From Oscillospiraceae bacterium (GTDB taxonomy: Bacteria; Bacillota_A; Clostridia; Oscillospirales; Oscillospiraceae): 16,222 bases of DNA. Positions within the stretch are counted from its first letter, which is position 1; every line of letters starts with the position of its first letter. The translations under genes and the position numbers were made by a program. The stretch spans positions 1 through 16,222 of the forward strand of contig JAFQPT010000040.1 in the NCBI GenBank assembly GCA_017411665.1, in the 5' to 3' direction. Below the pieces are notes generated by a model. The model saw only the letters and a list, made by a program, of their open reading frames with translations. It was not told the DNA's origin and did not search any database. Below are positions 1 to 7,082 of this stretch, piece after piece.

Positions 1-57
1 CCGTACTTCTTTTTGACACGGCCATCCCCACATCCGGAAATTGTGGAGGAACTGAAC

Positions 58-414
58 ATGCTGAAAGAAATGTACTTGGTAGCATTTGTGGTGGAAGCGA
101 CTCCAGAAGACACCGCCACAATGAAGAAGTACCTTGCCCAGAGCGTGGCCAATGAGTTTAACCTGTCCTGTGTCGCAGGAGTTTCCATCCGGGAGTCTGA
201 TTCCTTTGCCCGACTGCGCATCTTTTTGGAACAGGAAGTCCCCCATCGTCTGAAGGAGCATATCCCCATTGAAGACTGCTATATCACAGAGGATGTTATT
301 AGGAGCTGTGTCGATGCATTATGTGAAGACTCAGACGTCCTGTTTAACTATGACAGCATTGACGCTTTTCTCTGCTCCACGCTCAAAGAGATGGACCTTC
401 CTGTGGAAGACTGA
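58..414 (+). CDS. Hypothetical protein, 118 aa
   Basis: I do not recognise this protein. The start at 58 is chosen because a GGAGGA ribosome-binding site lies at 45-50, seven bases upstream; an in-frame TTG at 13 has no such site. The protein is acidic and looks soluble and cytoplasmic: no signal peptide, no membrane segment, no repeats and no metal-binding cysteine pairs (its cysteines are scattered). The N-terminal half (MYLVAFVVEA, then a run of charged helix-like sequence) suggests a small alpha/beta fold, but this is a guess from composition. It ends 25 bases before the next gene, which has its own Shine-Dalgarno site, so the two are probably cotranscribed. No promoter is visible in the 57 bases upstream, so transcription likely enters from outside the window. 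Confidence 0.75.
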   Translation: MLKEMYLVAFVVEATPEDTATMKKYLAQSVANEFNLSCVAGVSIRESDSFARLRIFLEQEVPHRLKEHIPIEDCYITEDVIRSCVDALCEDSDVLFNYDSIDAFLCSTLKEMDLPVED

Positions 415-439
415 TTCTTATAAACATAAAGGAGCTGCT

Positions 440-1243
440 ATGAAAGAACACTACGTTTTCGGCGATTATGTCGTGACCGGCGTAACCAACGCATTTAACA
501 ATATGGTAAGCTGGTGGATAACAAAAAAGGACTGTGCGGTAGCCTGCTACTGCTTCTCAACAGAGCATACCTATCGGTCCGGACCTCCATCCCCAACAGA
601 AGCGGACAACCTCATCCTCTCTAAAATTAAAGATGTTTTTGGGGCAGAAAAATCTTACAACATCGTGCGTTGGGAAACGCATTATGAACGAGAGGAAGGT
701 CTCTCTAACCTTGCCCACACCAATCTGTCCCTTGAGGATGCGCTTTCTGTCTTTACCGATGAATACACCCAATACCCCTGTGTTGAGGTACAGACAGGCG
801 ATACAGCGCTTTGCATCGGTGGTACGGAGGCCGACGTCGCTGTTCCCGAATGGCTCTGTTTGGAGCTTCTGGATATTCCCTACGAGGGCTGCATCGCGGA
901 TAAAGAGCTTGCAGTACAGCTAAAAAACATCAACGCCTATATTTCCATGTATGAAGAACGCATGACGCGGCTTCATTCTCCCAAACCCTACCGCATCTTC
1001 ATTACAGAAGAAAATATCAATGGCTGTGGGGATTATGCCAACACTGCGGCGGAGTTCAATCGGAAACTCAGCAAAGAGGAAGGCGATGCATTTTCTGCGC
1101 TCCTGACTGCTATCAAAAAAGAAGCCAACGAAAAGGATGAATGTCTGGACACAGACGATATGCTTCAAGAAGCACTGAACCGTTTTGAGGCTACCGCAAA
1201 GGGAAAAATCATCCCTGTGGCGGACGCCTATATCTCCTTCTAA
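440..1243 (+). CDS. Hypothetical protein, 267 aa
   Basis: I do not recognise this protein. The ATG at 440 follows an AAAGGAG site (428-434); the open frame extends upstream to 269, but that part overlaps the preceding gene and has no ribosome-binding site. The N-terminus contains a tryptophan pair and lysines (SWWITKKD, residues 24-31) followed by a cysteine-containing stretch (CAVACYCF, 32-39). I have an impression of similar openings in small proteins of clostridial mobile elements, but cannot confirm it. There is no signal peptide or clear membrane segment. The middle is acidic and the C-terminal third (about residues 160-250) looks helical and charged. The gene is the last of its unit: a strong hairpin terminator begins five bases after the stop codon. 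Confidence 0.75.
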   Translation: MKEHYVFGDYVVTGVTNAFNNMVSWWITKKDCAVACYCFSTEHTYRSGPPSPTEADNLILSKIKDVFGAEKSYNIVRWETHYEREEGLSNLAHTNLSLEDALSVFTDEYTQYPCVEVQTGDTALCIGGTEADVAVPEWLCLELLDIPYEGCIADKELAVQLKNINAYISMYEERMTRLHSPKPYRIFITEENINGCGDYANTAAEFNRKLSKEEGDAFSALLTAIKKEANEKDECLDTDDMLQEALNRFEATAKGKIIPVADAYISF

Positions 1244-1248
1244 CCCAA

Positions 1249-1280
1249 AACAGGGGCAGCAAAGATGCTGCCCCTGTTCT
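1249..1280 (+). terminator. Rho-independent terminator after the 440-1243 gene
   Basis: A perfect 12-bp stem (1249-1260 paired with 1267-1278, AACAGGGGCAGC / GCTGCCCCTGTT) closes a six-base loop. The T tail is short (TT then CTAT), so efficiency may be moderate. It separates the first two genes from the promoter at 1296. Confidence 0.8.
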
Positions 1281-1295
1281 ATACTACCATTCCGG

Positions 1296-1324
1296 TTGAC
1301 TTACTACCTTTTAGGTAGTATAAT
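1296..1324 (+). promoter_or_regulatory. Strong sigma-A-type promoter for the 1356-2481 operon
   Basis: TTGACT at 1296-1301 and TATAAT at 1319-1324 are separated by exactly 17 bases, a near-consensus vegetative promoter. Transcription should start near 1331, leaving a leader of about 25 bases that carries the GGAGG site of the first gene. The spacer is filled by a palindrome, annotated separately. Confidence 0.85.
1302..1320. promoter_or_regulatory. Palindromic operator inside the promoter, with an upstream half-site
   Basis: TACTACC (1302-1308) and GGTAGTA (1314-1320) form a perfect 7-bp inverted repeat around TTTTA, lying between the -35 and -10 and overlapping the first two bases of the -10. 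A third copy of the half-site, TACTACC, is at 1282-1288, 20 bp (about two helical turns) upstream of the first. A dimeric repressor bound here would block RNA polymerase. The regulator is not identifiable from the window. Confidence 0.6.
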
Positions 1325-1355
1325 ATCAATACTCTCATAAATGGAGGCGCAACAG

Positions 1356-1937
1356 ATGATTGAAAAGAAGCAGCAGCTTATCGAAGGAGCTATCAAGGCA
1401 TTTGAGATGCTTTACGCAAAAGACAAAACAGTTACGCCGGAGGACGGTCTTGTCTGGGCCATGGAGGACCTTGGCGCTCCGGATTATACGCACGAGGAAT
1501 ACGAGTCCCTTGTCCATTCCGTAAACAGCGCCTGTCTGCTGAAAGGAATTTGGTCCCTCGCACCCAATAACGCGCCATACGAGTATCTGCCTGTTGCCGT
1601 TCTGGATGCCGTCTATGGAGACTTCTCTGCCTGTGAAGGAAAATGGAAAGGCATATCGGAATCCCAGTACAATGTCTTTCTGACCGCCCTGTGCTGCGTT
1701 GTAAAGAAGCCTGAGGAAGATGTAATCAGAGAGGCCAACGAGCTGACTGCCGCCGGCAAAGTGCTGTCTATCCCCATTGGCTATATCCGTAAGACAACAG
1801 ACGAGAAGAAATGTCCGAAATGCGGCGCGTCTATTTTTGGCATTGGCGCCTTATCCCGCATAGACAATAAAACCGTGATTTGCAGTGATTGCGGAACTAC
1901 AGAAGCATTGGAGGATTATGGCGGATGCATCCAATAG
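1356..1937 (+). CDS. Hypothetical protein with C-terminal zinc ribbon, 193 aa
   Basis: The start at 1356 is preferred over the ATG at 1341 because GGAGG at 1343-1347 sits eight bases before it. The first 145 residues match nothing I know and look mostly helical. Residues 153-179 hold two cysteine pairs, CPKCG (C153, C156) and CSDCG (C176, C179), joined by a 19-residue spacer containing ALSRIDNKT: a classic four-cysteine zinc ribbon. This CPxCG...ALSR.DNKT..C..CG..EAL arrangement recurs at the ends of small proteins of Firmicutes mobile elements and usually mediates nucleic-acid or protein binding. It heads a three-gene operon under the palindrome-bearing promoter. Its stop codon lies inside the start of the next gene. 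Zinc binding is well supported; the function is unknown. Confidence 0.8.
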   Translation: MIEKKQQLIEGAIKAFEMLYAKDKTVTPEDGLVWAMEDLGAPDYTHEEYESLVHSVNSACLLKGIWSLAPNNAPYEYLPVAVLDAVYGDFSACEGKWKGISESQYNVFLTALCCVVKKPEEDVIREANELTAAGKVLSIPIGYIRKTTDEKKCPKCGASIFGIGALSRIDNKTVICSDCGTTEALEDYGGCIQ

Positions 1938-2206
1938 AACGAACAAAGATATTCGTCAATCGCCATCATTTTGCCTCCGTGCGAAGCGACTTGCTGCTAC
2001 ATTTCCGGCAAGCGAACGGTATCATCAGCTTTCAGCCGTGGCTGCGGCGAACGGTACACGAGGAGTTTGGCATCATGCTTTCAGACAAAGAGAGCATTAC
2101 GGCTCTTGATAATCTGGTCGTTTCAAGGTACTATGATAACATAGGCGACTGGCTGCAGGAGTATATGCGCAGGGATTTGTTATCTAAAGGAGAAGGCAGC
2201 AGATGA
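1925..2206 (+). CDS. Hypothetical basic protein, 93 aa
   Basis: I do not recognise this protein. The ATG at 1925 is favoured because GGAGGA at 1910-1915 lies nine bases upstream. The gene overlaps the preceding zinc-ribbon gene by 13 bases and its TGA overlaps the next ATG (ATGA at 2203-2206), which points to translational coupling on both sides. The N-terminal half is arginine- and histidine-rich (for example HPIERTKIFVNRHH), and the C-terminal half looks helical and mixed in charge. No cysteine motif or membrane segment is present. An ATG in another frame at 1918 would give a 63-residue product that does not reach the next gene, so I rejected it. Confidence 0.65.
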   Translation: MHPIERTKIFVNRHHFASVRSDLLLHFRQANGIISFQPWLRRTVHEEFGIMLSDKESITALDNLVVSRYYDNIGDWLQEYMRRDLLSKGEGSR

Positions 2207-2481
2207 AGGACATACATGACCTAATTGCTGATGAGCTGCTTCAGCAGAAATCTCTGGCAGCTTTGATTTATCTGATGGACTGCGGCCGGGAGTTGGAATT
2301 TACAGTGGCCGGAACAAAGTGCTTTATCTCACGTTCAAATTCTTCCCGGAAAGTGTCTCTGTGGGTTAACAAAGACGAACAGGCATTTGAACATATGGAG
2401 TCCCTTATTAACGCCTCTACAATTAAGGGAATGCCTTTTCTTGAAGCGTGGCCATGCGCAGTGCTGACCACTTTGTTTTGA
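2203..2481 (+). CDS. Hypothetical protein, 92 aa
   Basis: I do not recognise this protein. Its ATG overlaps the previous stop codon (ATGA), and AAAGGAG at 2186-2192 provides a ribosome-binding site. The protein opens with a helical segment (about residues 1-30, DLIADELLQQKSLAALIYLM) and continues with what looks like a short beta region (residues 30-60) rich in serine and lysine. It has no membrane segment and no metal-binding motif. It is the last gene of the 1356-2481 operon. No terminator hairpin follows before the next promoter, whose -35 begins 18 bases after the stop codon, so read-through into the 2552 gene is possible. Confidence 0.65.
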   Translation: MKDIHDLIADELLQQKSLAALIYLMDCGRELEFTVAGTKCFISRSNSSRKVSLWVNKDEQAFEHMESLINASTIKGMPFLEAWPCAVLTTLF

Positions 2482-2499
2482 TATCCGTCCATTTCCCTC

Positions 2500-2528
2500 T
2501 TGTCCCCTACCCTGTTTTCGAGTATAAT
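2500..2528 (+). promoter_or_regulatory. Promoter for the 2552-2812 gene
   Basis: TTGTCC (2500-2505) and a perfect TATAAT (2523-2528) are spaced by 17 bases. Transcription should start near 2535, giving a very short leader of about 17 bases that still contains the GAGG site at 2542-2545. Confidence 0.7.
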
Positions 2529-2551
2529 CGATTCGGCAGGTGAGGAAACAC

Positions 2552-2812
2552 ATGGAAATAGTCGTAACAAATGGCGTTCTATCCGCTGAGGAGAAACAGC
2601 ACTACGCCGACTACATTGCTGATAAATACCCCAGTGTCATCATAGATAAGCTGTATCTGACGTTGGATGGAGATTTCGTGAACATCCGCGTAGAACCCCA
2701 AAAACACATTCTAACAAAGATGGGCGGTACACTTATCAGTGACCCTCTGACCTGGAACGATGCGAAACGGGCGGAGTATTTTGAGACCATTCCCAATCAC
2801 ATAGACATATAA
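2552..2812 (+). CDS. Small hypothetical protein, 86 aa, with a WNDAKRAE motif
   Basis: The ATG at 2552 follows GAGG (2542-2545); a GTG at 2540 is in frame but overlaps that site. Residues 57-83 contain GGTLISDPLTWNDAKRAE and later a PNH. This recalls, weakly, the tail of short Firmicutes proteins annotated as anaerobic ribonucleotide reductase-like (NrdD-like), which carry a GYL....L.RWNDAKRAEE...R..H pattern. The glycyl-radical site and zinc cysteines of true NrdD are absent (there are no cysteines at all), so it cannot be a reductase. It forms a one-gene unit with its own promoter and terminator. The relation to NrdD is a tentative resemblance only. Confidence 0.7.
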   Translation: MEIVVTNGVLSAEEKQHYADYIADKYPSVIIDKLYLTLDGDFVNIRVEPQKHILTKMGGTLISDPLTWNDAKRAEYFETIPNHIDI

Positions 2813-2821
2813 TGCTACACC

Positions 2822-2848
2822 AGCGCCGGCAGGAATGTCGGCGCTTTT
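2822..2848 (+). terminator. Rho-independent terminator after the 2552-2812 gene
   Basis: AGCGCCGGCA (2822-2831) pairs with TGTCGGCGCT (2836-2845), including one G-U pair, around a GGAA tetraloop. A TTTTCCTTT tail follows. It begins ten bases after the stop codon. Confidence 0.85.
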
Positions 2849-2851
2849 CCT

Positions 2852-2879
2852 TTGCCTGTTTCCATGCGGCTTCTAACAT
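2852..2879 (+). promoter_or_regulatory. Possible recJ promoter
   Basis: TTGCCT (2852-2857) and TAACAT (2874-2879) are spaced by 16 bases, each matching four of six consensus positions. It lies directly after the preceding terminator, where a promoter for recJ is needed. Transcription would start near 2886, just before the inverted repeat at 2888. A weak match, so tentative. Confidence 0.35.
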
Positions 2880-2887
2880 ACTCGCTG

Positions 2888-2939
2888 CAGGTAGATTTGA
2901 GCGAAGTAATGGAGTGTACGCAAGGTATTTATCTACCTG
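2888..2939 (+). repeat. 9-bp inverted repeat in the recJ leader
   Basis: CAGGTAGAT (2888-2896) is perfectly complementary to ATCTACCTG (2931-2939) across 34 bases. In RNA this would be the base-paired foot of a leader ending 11 bases before the AAAGGAG site of recJ (2950-2956). In DNA the two arms would be operator half-sites 43 bp apart, sharing the core AGGTAG/CTACCT with the palindrome at 1302-1320. I could not match the enclosed loop to any known riboswitch. Confidence 0.5.
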
Positions 2940-2966
2940 AATACAGGCGAAAGGAGACAAACCCAA

Positions 2967-4673
2967 GTGAATTGGAAGCAGACCAAATACGGCGACACCA
3001 TTCTGGATGTTATAAAGAACCGGTCCGGGATGGAGGAGTCGGAAATCCTGCACCCCAAACCCATACCACCGGAAGCCATCGAAAATCTGACACAGGCAGC
3101 AGCACTTCTACAGGACGCCATCCAGAAAAAAGTTCCCATCTCCATTATGGGTGACTATGACGTGGACGGTATCACAGCAAGCGCAATTCTCTATTATCTC
3201 ATCCGCTTCCTCGGAAAACAGACGCCGTTCATCCGGCTCCCCCGTCGCATGAGCGAGGGCTACGGACTCTCTGTGGATGCCTTCGACGACTTCCATCAGG
3301 GTCTCTTGATTACCGTCGACAACGGCATTTCCGCTACCGAGGAAATCGCCTATGCAAAGGACCTGGGCTTTTCCGTGCTGGTGATTGACCACCACTTACC
3401 CGGGAAATTTCTGCCGGAGGCAGATGTTATCGTAGACCCGCACATCCATCCGGATAAAAATGGCTTTGAGCATTACTGCGGCGCAGGCCTGTCCCTCAAG
3501 CTGGCAGAACTCATGCTCCGTGATAATCCCGCAGCCTCCAGTCTCATGGATAAGCTAAAGGTGCTTGCCACCCTTGGTACCATTGCCGACGTGATGCCCC
3601 TTGTAAGTGACAACAGGCGAATTGTCATGGAAGGCCTGCGGCTTTGGCAAAGCGGCAGCAAAGCAATCCCCTATGGACTTACAGCCCTTGTAGAAGCGGC
3701 TGAGGTCTACGGCAGGACAGAAACAGACATCGCTTTCAAAATCGCCCCTATTCTCAATGCCCCTGGCCGCCTCCTTGACAACGGAGCGGAAAAGGCACTT
3801 GACCTGCTGCTGGCAGAACCGGCCAATGATATGGACAGATACACGGCGAAAAAGATGGCAGAGGAGCTGGTGGAAATCAATGAGCGGCGCAAAGCTGCTG
3901 TTGCCGACGCGCTCTCTGCCGCCACGGAGCTGGTCATGGAGGAATGTATGTTCGGCAATTCCCCTCTCTGCATCCATCTGGAGGGCATCCAGGAGGGCAT
4001 TGTTGGCATTGTCGCCGGGAAGCTGGCGGAAAATTACCGCGTTCCCGCCTTCGTCTTCACAGAAAGCTCTGAACCCGGTATCCTAAAAGGCTCTGGACGC
4101 AGTTATGGGAATGTCAGCATGAAGGAACTGGTCGATTCGGCTTCACCGTATATCCATCGCGGCGGCGGCCACGAAGGAGCCGCCGGCGTCAGCGTAAAGC
4201 TGGAGAAATACGACCAAATGGTTTCCGCCATGCAAGCCTACATGAGCGGCATTGAATGGGAAGCAGACGACACCATGGAGTATGACCTTGAAATCACAGC
4301 AGATAAAGTGCGGGATGCCTGTGCTGCCCTGGCAGTCTATGCGCCCTACGGCGAAGGTTGCCCTGCCCCGGTCTTCTGCGTCAAAAATGCCGTGCTTGTT
4401 TCCCGCTATGGGAATCAGTACAAGGCTTTGGGAAAAGAGGGCCTTCATCTAAAGCTCTTTTGCAATGGCTTCTCAATCATCTGCTTCAACGGCACCTCAA
4501 AGTACACGCGAATGGGGAAACCCACCTGTGTCGACCTTGTGGGCCGGATTTCAGAAAACAAATTCCAGTATGCTACGGAATGCCAGCTGGAAGTCGATGA
4601 TTTCCGCGCAACAATGCGGAATCCCAAAACCTCTCCCCTTTTAGACGCTCTCAAACGCAACGGAACAATCTGA
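2967..4673 (+). CDS. recJ: Single-stranded-DNA-specific exonuclease RecJ, 568 aa
   Basis: RecJ is a cytoplasmic DHH-family nuclease that degrades single-stranded DNA 5' to 3' using Mn2+/Mg2+ in recombination and base-excision or mismatch repair. The family motifs are in order: DYDVDG (63-68), VDNG (117-120), DHH (141-143), CGAGLSLKLAELM (171-183), TIADVMPL (205-212), LNAPGRL (263-269), the DHHA1 segment with GIVGIVAGKLAE (344-355), GSGRS (375-379) and GGGHEGAAG (399-407). An OB-like C-terminal region contains PYGEGCPAP, which corresponds to the family's PFGxGNPxP. Length is that of ordinary bacterial RecJ, and all metal-ligand aspartates and histidines I can check are present, so it should be active. 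The start is a GTG ten bases after AAAGGAG. It heads an operon with the 4690 gene, 16 bases downstream. Its neighbours are not those of a chromosomal recJ, which suggests an element-borne copy. Confidence 0.95.
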   Translation: MNWKQTKYGDTILDVIKNRSGMEESEILHPKPIPPEAIENLTQAAALLQDAIQKKVPISIMGDYDVDGITASAILYYLIRFLGKQTPFIRLPRRMSEGYGLSVDAFDDFHQGLLITVDNGISATEEIAYAKDLGFSVLVIDHHLPGKFLPEADVIVDPHIHPDKNGFEHYCGAGLSLKLAELMLRDNPAASSLMDKLKVLATLGTIADVMPLVSDNRRIVMEGLRLWQSGSKAIPYGLTALVEAAEVYGRTETDIAFKIAPILNAPGRLLDNGAEKALDLLLAEPANDMDRYTAKKMAEELVEINERRKAAVADALSAATELVMEECMFGNSPLCIHLEGIQEGIVGIVAGKLAENYRVPAFVFTESSEPGILKGSGRSYGNVSMKELVDSASPYIHRGGGHEGAAGVSVKLEKYDQMVSAMQAYMSGIEWEADDTMEYDLEITADKVRDACAALAVYAPYGEGCPAPVFCVKNAVLVSRYGNQYKALGKEGLHLKLFCNGFSIICFNGTSKYTRMGKPTCVDLVGRISENKFQYATECQLEVDDFRATMRNPKTSPLLDALKRNGTI

Positions 4674-4689
4674 CAAGGAGAAACACACT

Positions 4690-5583
4690 ATGTATGAAAT
4701 GCAAATCGCGGCAGTTAAACGGAAATCACAGGTCTGCTCTGTTGAGGCACACCTGAGTAGTCTGACTCCGGAGGAAGCAGATGCACAGGGCATGGGTGTC
4801 ATGGAATATGTCGCTTATTCCCGCTTCGTCCTTTGCCTCATCGACAAGACTGGAAGTGTTACCATCACGCCAAAGGCGAACATTCCCGTAGCAGATATCT
4901 TCTACATCAAGGAGATGAAGGACATCGCCCTAAAACAGAAGTCTGCCTTCGACATGGGCATGATGGAAGCGGACGAGGAATCTGAGGAAACCTTCAGCGG
5001 GAAGACTGTACCGTTCGGCACCAGTAAGGGAAAGACTATCCCTGAGGTGGCGTCTGAAAAAGGCGAGGAGGAACTGCAGAGTTTGCGTGGCTTCCTCGCC
5101 AAAAACGCCACGAAACACGCCATCAATCAGACCCTTATCAACGATATTGACCTTTGTCTGAAGCTCCTGAAGGATGGAAAGGCAGATGCCATTACAGCCG
5201 CTCCAAAAAGGACGATTACCGTCTATGAGCAGAACCTAAAGTATCTCTCCAGCAATAAGGACGAGGAGGGCCGTGTGTTCGTCTACTCCATTGCCATGCG
5301 CTGTGACCTTACCAAGGATATGCCATGGATAGTTGAGGTTTCCAATGGATATGCACCCCTTGAGTTGAATGCCATTGGTCTGAAAACGCCCAAAGCCTCC
5401 GCCATGGTTGGACGCTCCAGCTCCAGTATGCAAATGACCTCTCTGGAGTTCTGCGGCCTCATCGATAAGATGTTCTATATGGCCCGTGACTATGACACCA
5501 GCGTCTTCACAGAGCAGTATCTGCTGGCCAAAGAACTGGCAGACCAGGCAAGAGCCAACTACAAGACGGCGGCCGGTAAATAA
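4690..5583 (+). CDS. Hypothetical protein, 297 aa, with an FGxxKGKT segment
   Basis: The ATG at 4690 follows AAGGAG (4674-4679) and lies 16 bases after recJ, so the two are cotranscribed. The first 85 residues form an acidic alpha/beta-looking region. Residues 107-136 contain VPFGTSKGKTIPEVA and a following LRGFLAKN, which resembles the FGKxKGKTLxEVA...YLxW pattern of the small DUF3820/ExoX C-terminal-like domain found at the end of some exonucleases. The resemblance is by eye and moderate. The C-terminal half (about 170-297) is unrecognised; it has a Ser-Ser-Ser-Ser run (257-260) and a helical end. No signal peptide or membrane segment. Sitting next to recJ, it may be an accessory DNA-binding factor, which is inference only. 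A hairpin follows 13 bases after the stop codon. Confidence 0.75.
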   Translation: MYEMQIAAVKRKSQVCSVEAHLSSLTPEEADAQGMGVMEYVAYSRFVLCLIDKTGSVTITPKANIPVADIFYIKEMKDIALKQKSAFDMGMMEADEESEETFSGKTVPFGTSKGKTIPEVASEKGEEELQSLRGFLAKNATKHAINQTLINDIDLCLKLLKDGKADAITAAPKRTITVYEQNLKYLSSNKDEEGRVFVYSIAMRCDLTKDMPWIVEVSNGYAPLELNAIGLKTPKASAMVGRSSSSMQMTSLEFCGLIDKMFYMARDYDTSVFTEQYLLAKELADQARANYKTAAGK

Positions 5584-5596
5584 ATATCACATCCAC

Positions 5597-5630
5597 AGAT
5601 GGCCGCATCTGATATGCGGCCATCTCTTTT
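5597..5630 (+). terminator. Terminator or attenuator hairpin inside the recJ operon
   Basis: A perfect 12-bp stem, AGATGGCCGCAT (5597-5608) with ATGCGGCCATCT (5614-5625), encloses CTGAT and is followed by CTTTT. It looks like a full intrinsic terminator, yet the next gene begins only 15 bases after the tail (ribosome-binding site 5633-5638) with no room for a promoter. Partial termination or 3'-end protection after RNA processing are both possible. Confidence 0.8.
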
Positions 5631-5644
5631 ACAGGAGGCTTTAT

Positions 5645-6220
5645 ATGAATCTGAAACGCGGCAATGACGCTTTTTCGTCCGCACGAGAGGTCTATTCGGA
5701 ATGTGCAGATGTTTTAAAATCCAGCGCACCCCTTTCACCCTACGCCTTTTCATCCGCAAGTCTCATCATCCATTCCATTCTGGACGATTTCAAAACCTAC
5801 GGATTTATCAAGACTTACGACAATGACGCCATCTTTAGTTTCCTCTCTGCCCGTCAGCCGGTCATTTTGGCGCTCGGTAAGCTGAAAGACCTGATGCAGT
5901 CAAACACAAGCCAGCAGAGATGGGAGATGTTTGAGCAATTCGCTTATACGGAATTTACTGACTATGCTATCATCTGCGGCGTAATGCCAGTTGAGGATGG
6001 CTTGTTCGATTTCTGCGCCCTTCCTATCCCGAGAGAACTGCTTGCTCCAAATATCGAAAAAAGTTGTGCCATGTCCTATTTGCTCCAGTACAGGAATGTT
6101 GCCTGCGTTCTGGAGCCGCGAAGAAGCGAGGAACAGTGTCGCAAAGCCATGAAGAAGTTTATCAAATCAACATGGCACTCCGCTTTTAAGAATATCGATG
6201 AAATCCGGTGCCTGCCGTAA
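5645..6220 (+). CDS. Hypothetical protein, 191 aa
   Basis: I do not recognise this protein. The ATG at 5645 follows AGGAGG (5633-5638); the open frame extends upstream to 5486 but that part overlaps the previous gene and the hairpin. The protein looks mostly helical and soluble, with hydrophobic clusters around residues 35-50 and 70-85 that are too short or broken to be membrane segments. The C-terminal 40 residues are basic (RRSEEQCRKAMKKFIKS region), which could contact nucleic acid. It is separated from the upstream gene by a terminator-like hairpin and from the downstream gene by 13 bases, so it is coupled with the 6234 gene and probably expressed at a reduced level relative to recJ. Confidence 0.7.
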   Translation: MNLKRGNDAFSSAREVYSECADVLKSSAPLSPYAFSSASLIIHSILDDFKTYGFIKTYDNDAIFSFLSARQPVILALGKLKDLMQSNTSQQRWEMFEQFAYTEFTDYAIICGVMPVEDGLFDFCALPIPRELLAPNIEKSCAMSYLLQYRNVACVLEPRRSEEQCRKAMKKFIKSTWHSAFKNIDEIRCLP

Positions 6221-6233
6221 ATGGAGGAAGACC

Positions 6234-7082
6234 ATGAAAAACACCTACTGGAACCATAACGGAAAATATCAGTCGCAGGTGGACGAAATTGAAAAACTGG
6301 TTCCCTCCTTCGGCTATACCTATAACCCGAAGATGAACCTGTTTCTTCTTGTTTCCCACCTCTACTACGACGCCTACAACAATGGCGGCGGGAGCATTGT
6401 AGACTGCTACGCATCTGACTTTGAGAAGTATGTGCCGGAGGAATTGAAGCAGAAAATTAAGCTGGAATTCTTTGCAGGCGTCCAGCATGACAAAATGGAA
6501 AGCGCTATGAATGCCGTGCTGGAATATTTGAATGGCGCCGATTTGCACTACACCCCTTACAGGCTTTGGCGCAACAATAAGACAAAGCAAATTAGCATGA
6601 ATCAGCAGGCTGGAGATAACTGGTTTGACGTTACATTCGGTTCCCTTGTAGAAAAGGTCGAATATATCAAGGATGTGGAGAGCAGGCTCGGCTATTCAAG
6701 ATTTACCCCGCACGAATCATCTCCCTTCGAGGCTCTACCCGTATACTGCTCCCGATGCGGCGACTTTCTGTATTATAGTTCTGACAGGGATGTAGCAGAA
6801 GTTCTGTGTATGCACTGCGGCTATTATCATGCTGACAGACTCGAACAGGGAAAAGTTGTTGAGCTATACCACAACGCTGGCTATGGTTCCTGTTTGTTTA
6901 CTGGAAGCGGCGGAACCTTGCAGTGTGCAATACCCTTCCCCCTTTCCCGGGAAAAAGCTATGAAGTTCTTTTCACAGCATAAAAACGAGTATGAAGGAGA
7001 GCTTCTGTCAGCGCAGTTGACATGGTGGGACGACGAGAACAAAGTCTTTCACATTCTCGTAAATGACAATTACGGTAAATAA
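6234..7082 (+). CDS. Hypothetical protein with zinc-ribbon-like cysteine pairs, 282 aa
   Basis: The ATG at 6234 follows GGAGGAAG (6223-6230); the frame opens at 6198 but that segment overlaps the previous gene. Residues 172-195 hold CSRCG (C172, C175) and CMHCG (C192, C195) spaced by 16 residues, a four-cysteine zinc ribbon in the middle of the protein. The N-terminal 170 residues are rich in tyrosine and asparagine, with a helical block (SHLYYDAYNN, 41-50). The C-terminal 85 residues look like a separate small alpha/beta domain. I do not recognise the family. It ends the recJ operon, with a terminator 15 bases after its stop codon. The last codons and the bases after the stop (CGGTAAATAAATATC) are identical to those at the end of the 4690 gene. 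Confidence 0.75.
   Translation: MKNTYWNHNGKYQSQVDEIEKLVPSFGYTYNPKMNLFLLVSHLYYDAYNNGGGSIVDCYASDFEKYVPEELKQKIKLEFFAGVQHDKMESAMNAVLEYLNGADLHYTPYRLWRNNKTKQISMNQQAGDNWFDVTFGSLVEKVEYIKDVESRLGYSRFTPHESSPFEALPVYCSRCGDFLYYSSDRDVAEVLCMHCGYYHADRLEQGKVVELYHNAGYGSCLFTGSGGTLQCAIPFPLSREKAMKFFSQHKNEYEGELLSAQLTWWDDENKVFHILVNDNYGK

Noticed and set aside
13..57. TTG start of the first gene, and TTGACA at 13-18 as a -35 box
   Set aside because: The ATG at 58 has the GGAGGA site, and no -10 hexamer lies at the right distance from TTGACA.
1918..2109. Alternative frame starting with ATG at 1918
   Set aside because: The product is 63 residues of arginine- and serine-rich sequence that stops short, whereas the frame from 1925 reaches the next gene with an ATGA overlap.
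2886..2966. Known riboswitch in the recJ leader
   Set aside because: The outer stem is clear, but the loop does not contain the conserved bases of the riboswitch classes I can recall, including c-di-GMP.
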